Origin: Winogradskyella psychrotolerans
GTDB taxonomy: Bacteria; Bacteroidota; Bacteroidia; Flavobacteriales; Flavobacteriaceae
DNA: 64,000 nucleotides
Reading direction: 5' to 3'
NCBI RefSeq assembly: GCF_018860545.1
Contig: NZ_JAHKPN010000010.1
Span: 1 to 64,000, forward strand
Shown here: piece by piece, positions 55,326-64,000 of the stretch
How the letters are laid out: every line of letters starts with the position of its first letter
Position numbering within the stretch: the stretch's first letter is position 1
Notes under the pieces: generated by a model
What the model was told of the DNA's origin: nothing
What the model saw: the letters and a program-made list of their open reading frames with translations, nothing else
Database searches by the model: none
Made by a program: the position numbers and the translations under genes

Positions 55326-55543
55326 AATAATATAAGTTTAAATTGATTACTACAAACTAAAGCCTTTTTTTTCTCTTATGAAAATTTTACTGCATAGTTA
55401 TTAACATTTTTTTTAACATTTAAAAATAACACTCTTATTTACAGCTATTTAAAATTACACTTATTAACAATTAAGCTCGAAAACAGGATAAATTACATCG
55501 TCCTTTTACCCCTATTTAAACGCTAAAATCACTATTTTTAACC

Positions 55544-56452
55544 ATGAAATGGGAGCAAGCATTAACAGATTACGCACACTACCTTCGTATAGAACGTGGA
55601 TTGTCTAAAAACTCGATAGCAAACTATAGTTACGACATTAAAAAGCTCATCTTATATATTGATGATCACAACATTAACATGTCGCCTATTACTATCGACA
55701 CCAATTCTGTTAAAGATTTCATTTATTCTGTTTCAAAATCTATTAATCCTAGGTCACAAGCCCGTTTAATCTCTGGACTTCGAAATTTTTTTGACTATCT
55801 CATTTTTGAAAACTATAGAGCTCATAATCCTTTAGATTTAATTGAATCTCCAAAAATTGGAAGAAAACTACCAGATACATTATCTATTTCAGATATAGAT
55901 AACTTAATTAATGCCATCGATTTAAGTTACCAATATAACGGTGTTAATCTCGGTGAACGCAATAGAGCAATTATTGAAACCTTATATAGTTGTGGTTTGC
56001 GCGTTAGCGAATTAATTGAGTTAAAAATATCGGACATATTTTTTGAAGAAGGTTTTATAAAAGTTACTGGTAAAGGAGACAAACAACGTTTTGTCCCAAT
56101 AGGTCTGAACACTCAAAAATTCATAAATATTTGGATTGCTATTAGAAACCATATTGAAGTTCAACCTCATTCTAAAGACATTCTATTTTTAAATTACAAA
56201 GGAGGAAAACTCACAAGAGCTATGATTTTTACGATTATAAAACAATTAGTAGAAAAAACAGGATTGAATAAAAACGTATCTCCACACACCTTTAGACATT
56301 CTTTCGCGACTCATTTATTAGAAAATGGTGCAGACTTAAGAGCCATTCAAATGATGCTTGGCCATGAAAGCATTACAACTACTGAAATATACATGCATGT
56401 TGATCGCTCTCATTTAAGCGAGGTTTTAAACAAGTTTCATCCAAGAAAATAA
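55544..56452 (+). CDS. xerD: Tyrosine recombinase (XerD-like)
   Basis: A 302-residue site-specific recombinase. The N-terminal SAM-like core-binding domain covers about 1-90. Catalytic residues are Arg153 (GLRVSEL), Lys177 (GKGDK), His248 and Arg251 (SPHTFRHSF), His274 (MLGHESI) and Tyr283 (EIYMHV). All are present, so it should be active. XerC/XerD resolve chromosome dimers; only one copy is here. Its housekeeping context (aroQ nearby) argues against an integrase of a mobile element. Confidence 0.9.
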   Translation: MKWEQALTDYAHYLRIERGLSKNSIANYSYDIKKLILYIDDHNINMSPITIDTNSVKDFIYSVSKSINPRSQARLISGLRNFFDYLIFENYRAHNPLDLIESPKIGRKLPDTLSISDIDNLINAIDLSYQYNGVNLGERNRAIIETLYSCGLRVSELIELKISDIFFEEGFIKVTGKGDKQRFVPIGLNTQKFINIWIAIRNHIEVQPHSKDILFLNYKGGKLTRAMIFTIIKQLVEKTGLNKNVSPHTFRHSFATHLLENGADLRAIQMMLGHESITTTEIYMHVDRSHLSEVLNKFHPRK

Positions 56453-56662
56453 TAGTATTAGTAGCAATAAGCCATTGACTATATTAACTTTAACTAAATA
56501 TTTTACGTTAATTTAATAGAATCCATTAAATTTATAGTTCTATAATTCACTCAAAATTAATTGAGAATTTTAATAGTATTTTACCCTTGAAAATAATATT
56601 TAATTATCAATATATTTTGTGACAAAGCCCGGAGTTTAGTGTCTTATAACAAAATATAGCCT

Positions 56663-57853
56663 ATGAAATTGTCTGGAATAAATCTAATCAACTACAACTC
56701 AATTAAGTATAAAAATAAAAAATCTTTAGATCATTTTAACGACGATAGAAAGCACGAAATTGCTTTAGAAATTTCCAATGTAGGGCTATGGGAATGGGAT
56801 ATCAAAAAAAATAAAACGTATTATTCCGAAGAATTTAAAAACATTATCAATTTTTCTGGTAATGAATTAAAAAGCACACCTCAAGCTTGGAGGGAGCGTG
56901 TTCACCCAGACGATTTTGAAGATTACACGTCTAGAATAAACGCACATTTAGTTGGGGAAGCCGAACTATATGAGCATGAATATCGGGTTTTATGTAAAGA
57001 TGGGAGTTATAAATGGATATTGGCAAAAGGAAAGGTTATAGAAAAAAATACCAGTAACGAACCTACAAAAGCTATCGGAACTATTATTGATATTACGAAT
57101 ATAAGAAAGCGAAAGGACCTTATAACAAAGACGCTTCAGGTGATGAGCAGTGAGAATAAAAGGCTTCAAAATTTCACACACATTGTCTCTCATAATTTAA
57201 AAACACATATTGGTAACTTCAAAAATATTCTAGAATTTTATGACGACGCTAATAATGAATCTGAAAAAGAAGAACTTATTGGGCATCTGAAATCAATTTC
57301 GGAATCCTTAACAACTACTATCGTTGATTTAGATGACATAATTAGCATAAAATCTAAAGCCAATCTCAACCAGTTTAATGAACACATCAATTTACATCAT
57401 TGTGTTAATAAAATAACGGAGAGTTTAACTTTAGACAGCACTAAAAACGAGGTTACAATCCATAATGCTCTAAGACAAGACGAAACTTTATTCTCCAATC
57501 GCTCTTATTTAGAAAGCGTGTTTTATAATATTATTTCAAACGGTATAAAATATGCGGATCCTAATAAAAAATCTCAAATCATTATTCAGTCCATTCACAC
57601 CAAAGACACCATAAAAATTATGATTTCAGATAATGGTATTGGTATAGACACTACCAAATTTAAAGATCAATTATTCGATATGTACCAAACATTTCATGGT
57701 ACAGACCGTAAAGACTCTAGAGGTATTGGTCTCTATATTACCAAAACACAAGTTGAAGCGTTAGATGGTGAAATTGAACTAGAAAGCAAACTTAACGAAG
57801 GTACAGCCTTCATTCTAACATTCAAAAAGCACAAAACATTGGTGGCAGACTAA
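56663..57853 (+). CDS. PAS-domain sensor histidine kinase
   Basis: A 396-residue soluble kinase. A PAS/PAC fold covers about 35-146 (ISNVGLWEWDIKKNKTYYSEEFKNI ... YRVLCKDGSYKWILAKGKVI). The phosphoacceptor is His177 in FTHIVSHNLKTHIGN. ATPase boxes follow: N box NIISNGIKYAD, G1 SDNGIGID, G2 RGIGLYITK. There is no membrane helix and no adjacent response regulator. The H box has Lys-Thr in place of the usual Arg-Ser/Thr-Pro. Confidence 0.92.
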   Translation: MKLSGINLINYNSIKYKNKKSLDHFNDDRKHEIALEISNVGLWEWDIKKNKTYYSEEFKNIINFSGNELKSTPQAWRERVHPDDFEDYTSRINAHLVGEAELYEHEYRVLCKDGSYKWILAKGKVIEKNTSNEPTKAIGTIIDITNIRKRKDLITKTLQVMSSENKRLQNFTHIVSHNLKTHIGNFKNILEFYDDANNESEKEELIGHLKSISESLTTTIVDLDDIISIKSKANLNQFNEHINLHHCVNKITESLTLDSTKNEVTIHNALRQDETLFSNRSYLESVFYNIISNGIKYADPNKKSQIIIQSIHTKDTIKIMISDNGIGIDTTKFKDQLFDMYQTFHGTDRKDSRGIGLYITKTQVEALDGEIELESKLNEGTAFILTFKKHKTLVAD

Positions 57854-57992
57854 AGCTAAGTATTGCTTTTTCAGTCGAAATCTTTAATACATAAATTTGC
57901 TGGTATTACGCTCGTAATTGTGAATCAATAGAGTCATTTTTATCTTCCATAAAACATCAATTTGTTGCTGTAGATAATTAAAAAAAAGGCAT

Positions 57993-58023
57993 AAAAAAAT
58001 CCGGTATAAACCGGATTTTTTTA
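57993..58023. terminator. Bidirectional terminator between kinase and rny
   Basis: AAAAAATCCGG pairs with CCGGATTTTTT around a six-base loop, with A and T runs either side. It can end both the kinase (plus) and rny (minus). Confidence 0.85.
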
Positions 58024-58040
58024 TTATTCTATAATTCTTA

Positions 58041-59618
58041 CTATTTAGCAATATTCACTGCTCTAGTTTCTCTAATAACAGTCACTTTCACCTGTCCTGG
58101 GTAGGTCATATCGGTTTGTATCTTTTGTGAAATCTCAAACGATAAACCTGCGGCTTTCTCATCCGTTACTTTTTCGCTTTCTACTATAACTCGCAATTCT
58201 CTACCAGCTTGTATCGCGTAGGCTTTCTTTACACCTGTAAACCCAAAGGCTACATCTTCTAAATCTTTTAATCGTTGTATATATGAATCTAATACCTGAC
58301 GTCTTGCTCCTGGTCTAGCACCTGAAATCGCATCACATACTTGAATAATTGGAGCTAATAATGTCGTCATCTCTATTTCATCGTGGTGTGCTCCAATAGC
58401 ATTACAAACTTCTGGTTTTTCACCATGCTTTTCTGCCCATTGCATTCCCAAGATCGCGTGAGGAGTTTCTACATCAGTTTCAGAAGATGGTACTTTTCCA
58501 ATATCATGTAATAAACCAGCACGTTTCGCTAATTTTGGATTTAAGCCTAATTCGGCAGCCATTACACCACAAAGTTTAGCAACTTCACGCGAGTGTTGTA
58601 ATAAGTTTTGTCCGTAAGACGAACGGTATTTCATACGACCTACCATTTTTATTAATTCTGGATGCAATCCATGAATTCCTAAATCGATAACCGTACGTTT
58701 ACCGACTTCAATGATTTCTTGTTCAATTTGTTTTTCGGTTTTCTTAACGATCTCTTCAATTCGTGCCGGATGTATTCTACCATCCGTTACTAATTTGTGT
58801 AATGATAAACGTGCAATTTCACGTCTAACAGAGTCAAAACAAGATAAGATAATCGCCTCTGGAGTATCATCTACAATAATCTCAACTCCGGTAGCAGCTT
58901 CAATGGCTCTAATATTTCGGCCTTCTCTACCGATAATTCGACCTTTAACATCATCAGATTCGATATTAAATACAGACACACAGTTATCGACTGCCTCTTC
59001 TGTTCCAATACGCTGAATGGTGTTAATAATAATCTTCTTAGCTTCTTGTTGTGCCGTTAACTTCGCTTCTTCTACATGATTTTGTATAAAAGCCATCGCA
59101 TCTGTTTTGGCTTCTTCTTTAAGCGATTCTACCAATTGACTTTTCGCCTCTTCTGCTGATAACGACGAAATAACTTCTAATTGTTTCACCTGATTCTTGT
59201 GCGCTTTTTCAATTTCCTCTTGTTTTTTATCAAGGAATTCGAGTCTAAAATCGTAATCTTTAGTTTTAGCTTCTAAAGATTGATTAAGCTTTTTAGACTT
59301 ACTAAGTTCATTAGAAACATGAGATTCTTTATCTCTAATGCGCTTTTCAGCTTCCGCCATTTTTTTATCGCGAGATAAAATCACTTTTTCATGTTCTGAT
59401 TTTAACTCAATAAATTTTTCTTTAGCCTGAAGTATTTTATCTTTTTTTATCGATTCCCCATCTGCTTTAGCTTGTTTTAAAATAGATTTCGATTCGATTT
59501 CTGCACTAGCAATTAGTTTTGAAGCCTTTCCTTTTTCTAAAGCTTTAGCGATTATATATCCTAGTATTACTCCTACTATTACTCCTCCAACAATATATAA
59601 AATTGTGTTAGTGTCCAT
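58041..59618 (-). CDS. rny: Ribonuclease Y
   Basis: A 525-residue membrane-anchored endoribonuclease involved in mRNA decay. An N-terminal membrane helix (about 4-24) leads into a coiled coil (about 40-185). A KH RNA-binding domain follows at about 210-275 ([30 protein letters not shown]). The HD domain has [16 protein letters not shown] and IGAHHDEIE. Length and order match RNase Y. It lies downstream of the 6S RNA. Confidence 0.96.
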   Translation of the reverse strand: MDTNTILYIVGGVIVGVILGYIIAKALEKGKASKLIASAEIESKSILKQAKADGESIKKDKILQAKEKFIELKSEHEKVILSRDKKMAEAEKRIRDKESHVSNELSKSKKLNQSLEAKTKDYDFRLEFLDKKQEEIEKAHKNQVKQLEVISSLSAEEAKSQLVESLKEEAKTDAMAFIQNHVEEAKLTAQQEAKKIIINTIQRIGTEEAVDNCVSVFNIESDDVKGRIIGREGRNIRAIEAATGVEIIVDDTPEAIILSCFDSVRREIARLSLHKLVTDGRIHPARIEEIVKKTEKQIEQEIIEVGKRTVIDLGIHGLHPELIKMVGRMKYRSSYGQNLLQHSREVAKLCGVMAAELGLNPKLAKRAGLLHDIGKVPSSETDVETPHAILGMQWAEKHGEKPEVCNAIGAHHDEIEMTTLLAPIIQVCDAISGARPGARRQVLDSYIQRLKDLEDVAFGFTGVKKAYAIQAGRELRVIVESEKVTDEKAAGLSFEISQKIQTDMTYPGQVKVTVIRETRAVNIAK

Positions 59619-59641
59619 GTTTGTTATTTAGTTTTAGTGTA

Positions 59642-59838
59642 TAAAAAAAGCCTACATCAGTTATCGGTTTTGTATAAACTCCTTAAAACAAGTTTAGGGC
59701 TAACAAGCTGATCAAAAATCTGTCTAAGATACTGAAACAAGTTCAGCACTAACAGCACGATTTTACAACTTAAACTCACCCTTTTTAAAGAATTGATCGT
59801 TGAGTTTATCAAAAAATGTAACTAATGTAGGCAGTAAC
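59642..59838 (-). ncRNA. ssrS: 6S RNA (flavobacterial type), regulator of RNA polymerase
   Basis: On the minus strand GCCTACATTAGTTA (59832-59819) pairs with TAACTGATGTAGGC (59663-59650) to form the closing stem, and a U run (59648-59642) follows, as for a self-terminating RNA. The RNA is about 185-195 bases, the size of 6S RNA, which mimics an open promoter to bind housekeeping RNA polymerase. It sits directly downstream of zapA, the same neighbour as E. coli ssrS. A 5' hairpin TAAACTCA/TGAGTTTA is clear. I judged this by structure and context; a covariance search would confirm it. Confidence 0.82.
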
Positions 59839-59864
59839 CTTAATTATTTTAAAGAACGTACGAG

Positions 59865-60152
59865 TTAAATATGCTGGTTTAAAAGTTCATTTAAAGCGAC
59901 TAGCTTTTCCTGTACTTCATCATTCACATACTCTTTATCTATTGACTTTTGCTCTACTTGAGCTGCAAATTGTAAAGCGCACATCGCTAATACATCTTGC
60001 TTATCTCTTACAGAGTAATTCTGCTCAAATTGTCCAATCATAGCCTCAATTTTTTTTGTGGCTTTTCGTAAACCTTCTTCCTGACTCGGATTTATCGTTA
60101 ACGGATAAACTCTATTAGCAATAGAAAGTTTAATTTTTAATTGTTCTGACAT
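59865..60152 (-). CDS. zapA: Cell division protein ZapA
   Basis: A 95-residue Z-ring associated protein. It has the beta-hairpin start KLSIANRVYPLTINPSQEEGLRKATKKIEAMIGQFEQ and a C-terminal coiled coil (about 60-95). ZapA bundles FtsZ filaments. It lies 20 bases after the upstream coiled-coil gene, and the 6S RNA follows. Length is normal. Confidence 0.93.
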   Translation of the reverse strand: MSEQLKIKLSIANRVYPLTINPSQEEGLRKATKKIEAMIGQFEQNYSVRDKQDVLAMCALQFAAQVEQKSIDKEYVNDEVQEKLVALNELLNQHI

Positions 60153-60172
60153 TATAATCTAAATTTACATTA

Positions 60173-60463
60173 TTATTCTGATAATTGCCCAATACAATGG
60201 TCAATATCTCTAATAAGTGCATTTATTTTGAGTTTCGTTTCTCGTTTATTTTCGTCACTACCAAGCATTGAATTCGCCATTTTGAGTGTATCATGTTTTT
60301 CTACCCAAGTAGAAATTTCATCTTGCTGCTCTAAAAGTCTTTGTTGCTGTTGTTCTAATTGTTCTGAGAGTTTAGCGTTGGTTTGTTTTAAAACCTCCTG
60401 CTTATGTAAAATCTTACTGATTTTATTCTCAAGTGCATCAACAATGTCTTCTATTTTACTCAT
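60173..60463 (-). CDS. Coiled-coil protein upstream of zapA (ZapB-like?)
   Basis: A 96-residue, almost wholly coiled-coil protein (about 1-80) rich in Gln, Leu and Glu, ending DHCIGQLSE. It opens the operon with zapA. Position and shape suggest a division-associated ZapB-like partner, but the sequence gives no clear homology to ZapB. Confidence 0.75.
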   Translation of the reverse strand: MSKIEDIVDALENKISKILHKQEVLKQTNAKLSEQLEQQQQRLLEQQDEISTWVEKHDTLKMANSMLGSDENKRETKLKINALIRDIDHCIGQLSE

Positions 60464-60487
60464 TAAAGCAATTCAATACTATTGAAA

Positions 60488-60518
60488 CAAAGTTAACATA
60501 CCTAATGAAAAAATACAA
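60488..60518 (-). promoter_or_regulatory. zapA operon promoter (TTG-N20-TAACTTTG)
   Basis: On the minus strand TTG (60518-60516), 20 bases, then TAACTTTG (60495-60488). It matches the Bacteroidota consensus and predicts a leader of about 18 bases. The 6S RNA has no evident promoter of its own, so it may be cut from this transcript. Confidence 0.68.
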
Positions 60519-60641
60519 TTGTTTTACATTTATTTTTTAATATTATAAGTTCAAGTGATTTAAAGCGTTAATAAAAATAATACGATTTTATAATTTGCAA
60601 ATCGTTCTCAAATTGATATTTTCGCTATAATAGTTGATTTT

Positions 60642-62330
60642 ATGAAACATTTTTTTCTCTTTTTTCTAATATCGTGTTCTATTTATGGGCAATCAGAATA
60701 CCCTCAAGATTATTTTAGAAATCCTTTAGATATTTCCATAGTACTTGCTGGTACGTTTGGCGAATTACGCTCTACCCATTTTCATGGTGGATTGGATATT
60801 AAAACACAACAAAGGCAAGGCTTAAAGGTCTATGCTGCTGCTGCAGGTTACATCAGTAGAATTAAAATTTCTCATTTTGGCTACGGAAAAGCCATTTACA
60901 TTACGCATCCCAACGGTTACACGACGGTTTATGGGCATCTTCAGAAATTCTCTAAACGTTTAGAAGCTTATATTAAGCAATGCCAATACGATAAAGAAAG
61001 TTTTGAAGTCGAGGTCTTTCCTCATTCTGAAGAATTACTTATTCAACCAGACGAAGTGATTGCGTTCTCTGGAAATACCGGTAGCTCTGGTGGACCACAT
61101 TTACATTTTGAAATAAGAGACAACCAAGAACGACCGATGAATCCATTGCTTTTTGGTATGGAGGTTAAAGACTCTAAACGTCCCTATGTTTCAGGTGTTT
61201 TCGCTTATCCTAAAGATGAAAATGCAACCATTAATGGTAAAAACGAGCGCGTTCCTTTGCGATTAATCCCTCAAAAAACTGGAGATTATGCTGTCGAAGA
61301 AATTACAGCCTACGGTAATGTCGGTTTTGGTGTCATTTCTTTTGATAAACAAGATTTAGCTCCAAATAATAATGGTGTGAGCAATATTCAAACATTTTTT
61401 AATGGGAATAAAAGCTTAGAAATCGATTTTAAACGCATTAGTTTTGATGAAACTAGACACATAAAAAGACTATTAGATTACGAGTATTTTATTAGCAAGA
61501 AAGCGAAAATCCAAAAACTTTTTATTGAGAAAAATAATCCTTTAAGCATTTATAAAGATGCTTATGATAATGGTTATGTGGCCATAAAAGATAGTACCTC
61601 TTCTGTTTATAAAATGAGAATACGAGATTATCATGAAAATGAGTCTTGGGTAGTTATACCTATACATGGAAAATTTGAAACCATTACGAAAGATAGCCTA
61701 ATGGATGTTTCTACAAAATCATTCGTTAGTAGTGACAAAACCACAACATTGAGCTCAGGGAATTTCACAGTAGACTTTTATCAAAACACTTTGTATGATG
61801 ATGCTTATATAGATTTCAAAGTAGGTTCTGACACGCTTTTTTTAGGTGATGACAACATAGCCATGCAGAAAAACTTCTATATTAATTACGACTTAAGCAA
61901 CTATAAAGCTGAGCATCAAGACAAACTTTATGTTGCTAGATATTATGGAAATTATTGGAAACCTTATTATGTATCGACTTCTCGTAAAGGTGATATCTTA
62001 ACAGCCAAAACCAAAGCTTTAGGAACTTATGCGTTATCTACTGATACAGAACCACCAACGATAACTCCAACGAACTTCCATGATAAAAAATGGATTAGCA
62101 ATTATCGTTATCTAAAACTTAAGGTTGATGATAAATTAACAGGGATCAGTAAGTATAGAGCTACAGTTAATGGCAAGTGGATTTTAATGGAGTACGATTA
62201 TAAAACGAAAACTTTAATACACGATTTTAACGATAACATCGTTAAAGATACCAAGAACGAATTAAAAATAATTGTAACAGATAATGTGGGAAATAGTTCT
62301 ACATTTGAAGCAACGTTTTTTAGAAAATAG
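60642..62330 (+). CDS. M23-family zinc metallopeptidase
   Basis: A 562-residue exported protein with signal peptide MKHFFLFFLISCSIYGQ. The M23 (lysostaphin-type) domain lies at about 28-170: RSTHFHGGLDIK supplies the zinc His and Asp, YGHLQ the loop histidine, and HLHFEIRD the second zinc His pair. About 390 residues of beta-rich C-terminal region follow (Ig-like near 470-560). It should act on cell-wall peptides in the periplasm. This long version is typical of Flavobacteriaceae. Confidence 0.92.
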   Translation: MKHFFLFFLISCSIYGQSEYPQDYFRNPLDISIVLAGTFGELRSTHFHGGLDIKTQQRQGLKVYAAAAGYISRIKISHFGYGKAIYITHPNGYTTVYGHLQKFSKRLEAYIKQCQYDKESFEVEVFPHSEELLIQPDEVIAFSGNTGSSGGPHLHFEIRDNQERPMNPLLFGMEVKDSKRPYVSGVFAYPKDENATINGKNERVPLRLIPQKTGDYAVEEITAYGNVGFGVISFDKQDLAPNNNGVSNIQTFFNGNKSLEIDFKRISFDETRHIKRLLDYEYFISKKAKIQKLFIEKNNPLSIYKDAYDNGYVAIKDSTSSVYKMRIRDYHENESWVVIPIHGKFETITKDSLMDVSTKSFVSSDKTTTLSSGNFTVDFYQNTLYDDAYIDFKVGSDTLFLGDDNIAMQKNFYINYDLSNYKAEHQDKLYVARYYGNYWKPYYVSTSRKGDILTAKTKALGTYALSTDTEPPTITPTNFHDKKWISNYRYLKLKVDDKLTGISKYRATVNGKWILMEYDYKTKTLIHDFNDNIVKDTKNELKIIVTDNVGNSSTFEATFFRK

Positions 62331-62486
62331 ATAAACAAGTATTTAAACCGCTTGCACTTTTAGAATTAAAGAACACAAACGCTTATAGTTGCGCTCAAAT
62401 ATTAAGCATTGAAATTAACTTTTAGGTAGTAATGAAACTGAATTCTAAAAATAAAATTTCAACCTAACTAAGAAAAAATATACCAT

Positions 62487-64000
62487 TTGAAACGCTTACA
62501 TTTTATCCTCATTTTTAGCTTGCTTATTGGTGGGCTTTCTTTTGCTCAATCCGCTATTATTAGAGGTGTCATTTTAGACGAAGGCAATTTCCCTATTGAA
62601 GGAGTCAATATCACCACAAGTACAGGCGAAGGTACAGCGACCAACAGCAACGGGTTTTACGAACTCAAAATCCCTTATGGAGAAGAAGTCACAGTAATAT
62701 TTACACACGTTTCTCATAAGCGTGTAGAACAAAAATTTGTCCTTAAAAACGGCCAGGAAATAGAATACAACCCAGTAATGCTTATTGAAGTTGAACAAAT
62801 TGCAACCGTTGTTATTAATACCAACACCAGACAATCGGTGGACGGAGTAACTTCTATTTCACCGCAAATGATACGGACTATTAAAGGTGCACAACCGGGC
62901 GTAGAAAACATTTTGAAAACCCTACCGGGAGTTAATATTTCTAATGAATTAAGTACACAATATTCCGTTAGAGGTGGAAATTTTGACGAAAACTTAGTCT
63001 ATGTTAACGAAATTGAAGTGTATAGACCGTTTTTAATTCGTTCGGGTAATCAAGAAGGTTTAAGTTTTGTGAATACCGATATGGTTCATAATGTCGATTT
63101 TTCAGCTGGTGGCTTTCAAGCGAAATATGGAGATAAATTATCGTCGGTTTTAGATATCACTTATAGAAATCCTGTTGATTTTGGAATACGTGCTGATTTA
63201 AGTTTACTTGGAGGAAGTCTTACTGTCGAAACGGTTTCAAAAGATGGTAAATTTTCAGGAATTGCAGGAGTACGATATAGAGACAACAGTTTATTATTGA
63301 ATAGTCTTGAAACGGATGGTAATGTAGAACCTGTTTTTGCAGATGCACAAACCTATTTAACCTATCGCTTTTCGAGTAAATTTCATTTAAACTTTTTAGG
63401 AAATATTTCTTCAAACAAATACAATTTTCAACCCGAAAACAGACAAACTAACTTTGGTACTATAGATGATCCTGTTGCGCTTTTAGTGTATTATGATGGG
63501 CAAGAAAAAGACCAATACCAAACCTACTTTGGTGCGTTTAAAGCCAATTATTTTGCTACGGATGACTTAACGCTTAAACTTGTTGCTTCTGCATATCACA
63601 CCACCGAACAAGAATATTTCGACATTTTAGCACAATACCGTTTAGGTGAAGTGAACACCAATATTGGAGACGAAAATTTAGGAGAAGTAGAATTTAGTGA
63701 AGGAATCGGTTCTCAATTAACACATGCTCGGAACGATTTAGATGCATTCATTATTAACGCTGAGCACAGAGGCGATTATAAAATTGATGAGGAAAGTACT
63801 GTAGAATGGTCTGTTAAATACACTCACGAAGATATTAGAGATCGCTTAGTTGAATATGAAGTTATAGATTCTGCAGGTTTTTCAATTAGACCTCCTCTTT
63901 TAAGTCAAACTAATCCTCAGCCGTACGCTCCTTTTTCTGGACCATTAGCGGCATATGAAAATACGAGAGCGACCAATCGTGTACAAATAAATAGACTTCA
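62487..64000 (+). CDS. TonB-dependent receptor, 5' part (cut by window end)
   Basis: An open frame of 504 codons that runs to the window edge with no stop. It starts with TTG at 62487: an in-frame TAA lies 18 bases upstream and no ATG is available. A signal peptide (MKRLHFILIFSLLIGGLSFAQ) is followed by a carboxypeptidase-regulatory-like domain at about 22-100 (GVILDEGNFPIEGVNITTSTGEGTATNSNGFYELKI), a plug domain (about 120-230; TLPGVNISNELSTQYSVRGGNFDENLVYVNEIEVYR) and the first barrel strands. The substrate is unknown; no SusD-like gene is visible. Confidence 0.9.
   Translation, partial: MKRLHFILIFSLLIGGLSFAQSAIIRGVILDEGNFPIEGVNITTSTGEGTATNSNGFYELKIPYGEEVTVIFTHVSHKRVEQKFVLKNGQEIEYNPVMLIEVEQIATVVINTNTRQSVDGVTSISPQMIRTIKGAQPGVENILKTLPGVNISNELSTQYSVRGGNFDENLVYVNEIEVYRPFLIRSGNQEGLSFVNTDMVHNVDFSAGGFQAKYGDKLSSVLDITYRNPVDFGIRADLSLLGGSLTVETVSKDGKFSGIAGVRYRDNSLLLNSLETDGNVEPVFADAQTYLTYRFSSKFHLNFLGNISSNKYNFQPENRQTNFGTIDDPVALLVYYDGQEKDQYQTYFGAFKANYFATDDLTLKLVASAYHTTEQEYFDILAQYRLGEVNTNIGDENLGEVEFSEGIGSQLTHARNDLDAFIINAEHRGDYKIDEESTVEWSVKYTHEDIRDRLVEYEVIDSAGFSIRPPLLSQTNPQPYAPFSGPLAAYENTRATNRVQINRL

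Noticed and set aside
55544..56452. Tyrosine recombinase as integrase of a mobile element
   Set aside because: No attachment repeats, tRNA or phage/transposon genes nearby; length and motifs fit housekeeping XerC/XerD.
62574..62911. Minus-strand frames at the 5' end of the TonB receptor
   Set aside because: They oppose a clear signal peptide, carboxypeptidase-like domain and plug domain on the plus strand.

Overview
The window is chromosomal DNA of a Bacteroidota bacterium, almost certainly family Flavobacteriaceae (probably a marine genus). This is inferred from the low GC content, the TTG/TTTG-N17-22-TAnnTTTG promoters, the absence of Shine-Dalgarno sequences, type IX secretion (T9SS) cargo with both type A and type B sorting domains, PorP/SprF and SusC-like TonB proteins, a YtxJ bacillithiol-associated protein, and a 6S RNA of the flavobacterial type beside zapA. 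No prophage, insertion sequence, CRISPR array, tRNA or rRNA was seen.

Layout. 1-195: 9-bp tandem repeat. 0.2-9.1 kb: RecD-like helicase, membrane protein, DUF3822, rsmD, RNase P RNA (minus strand), dnaX, a small two-TM protein, a lipoprotein, miaE and a T9SS cargo protein with three META-like repeats. 9.1-13.2 kb: an outer-membrane barrel protein, then the operon sixA-ppk1-ppx. 13.2-22.4 kb: a long structured leader and the trio of giant type B T9SS adhesin, PorP/SprF protein and TPR/OmpA protein. 22.5-31.9 kb: housekeeping genes (pdxH, rnz, pyrB, pyrR, an RluA-type pseudouridine synthase) mixed with lipoproteins and STAS-like small proteins. 32.7-42.3 kb: one 3224-residue secreted type A T9SS protein. 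42.5-51.2 kb: ytxJ, clpB, deoC, deoD, a histidine phosphatase lipoprotein, a DUF6503-like lipoprotein, a DinB-like protein and lpdA. 51.3-55.3 kb: five outer-membrane barrel genes on the minus strand with aroQ embedded. 55.5-64 kb: xerD-like recombinase, PAS histidine kinase, then (minus strand) a coiled-coil protein, zapA, 6S RNA and rny, followed by an M23 peptidase and a TonB-dependent receptor cut off by the window end.

How it fits together. Two surface systems dominate. The 13.8-22.4 kb operon encodes a large adhesin-like cargo with the PorP/SprF partner expected for type B cargo and an OmpA-like periplasmic anchor; the 32.7-42.3 kb gene encodes a second giant surface protein with its own strong promoter. 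The remainder is core metabolism and genome maintenance. The most interesting non-coding signals are a pyrR leader with a 10-bp long-range inverted repeat just upstream of the start codon, a 6S RNA with two mutually exclusive helices, and a structured leader upstream of the giant type B operon.
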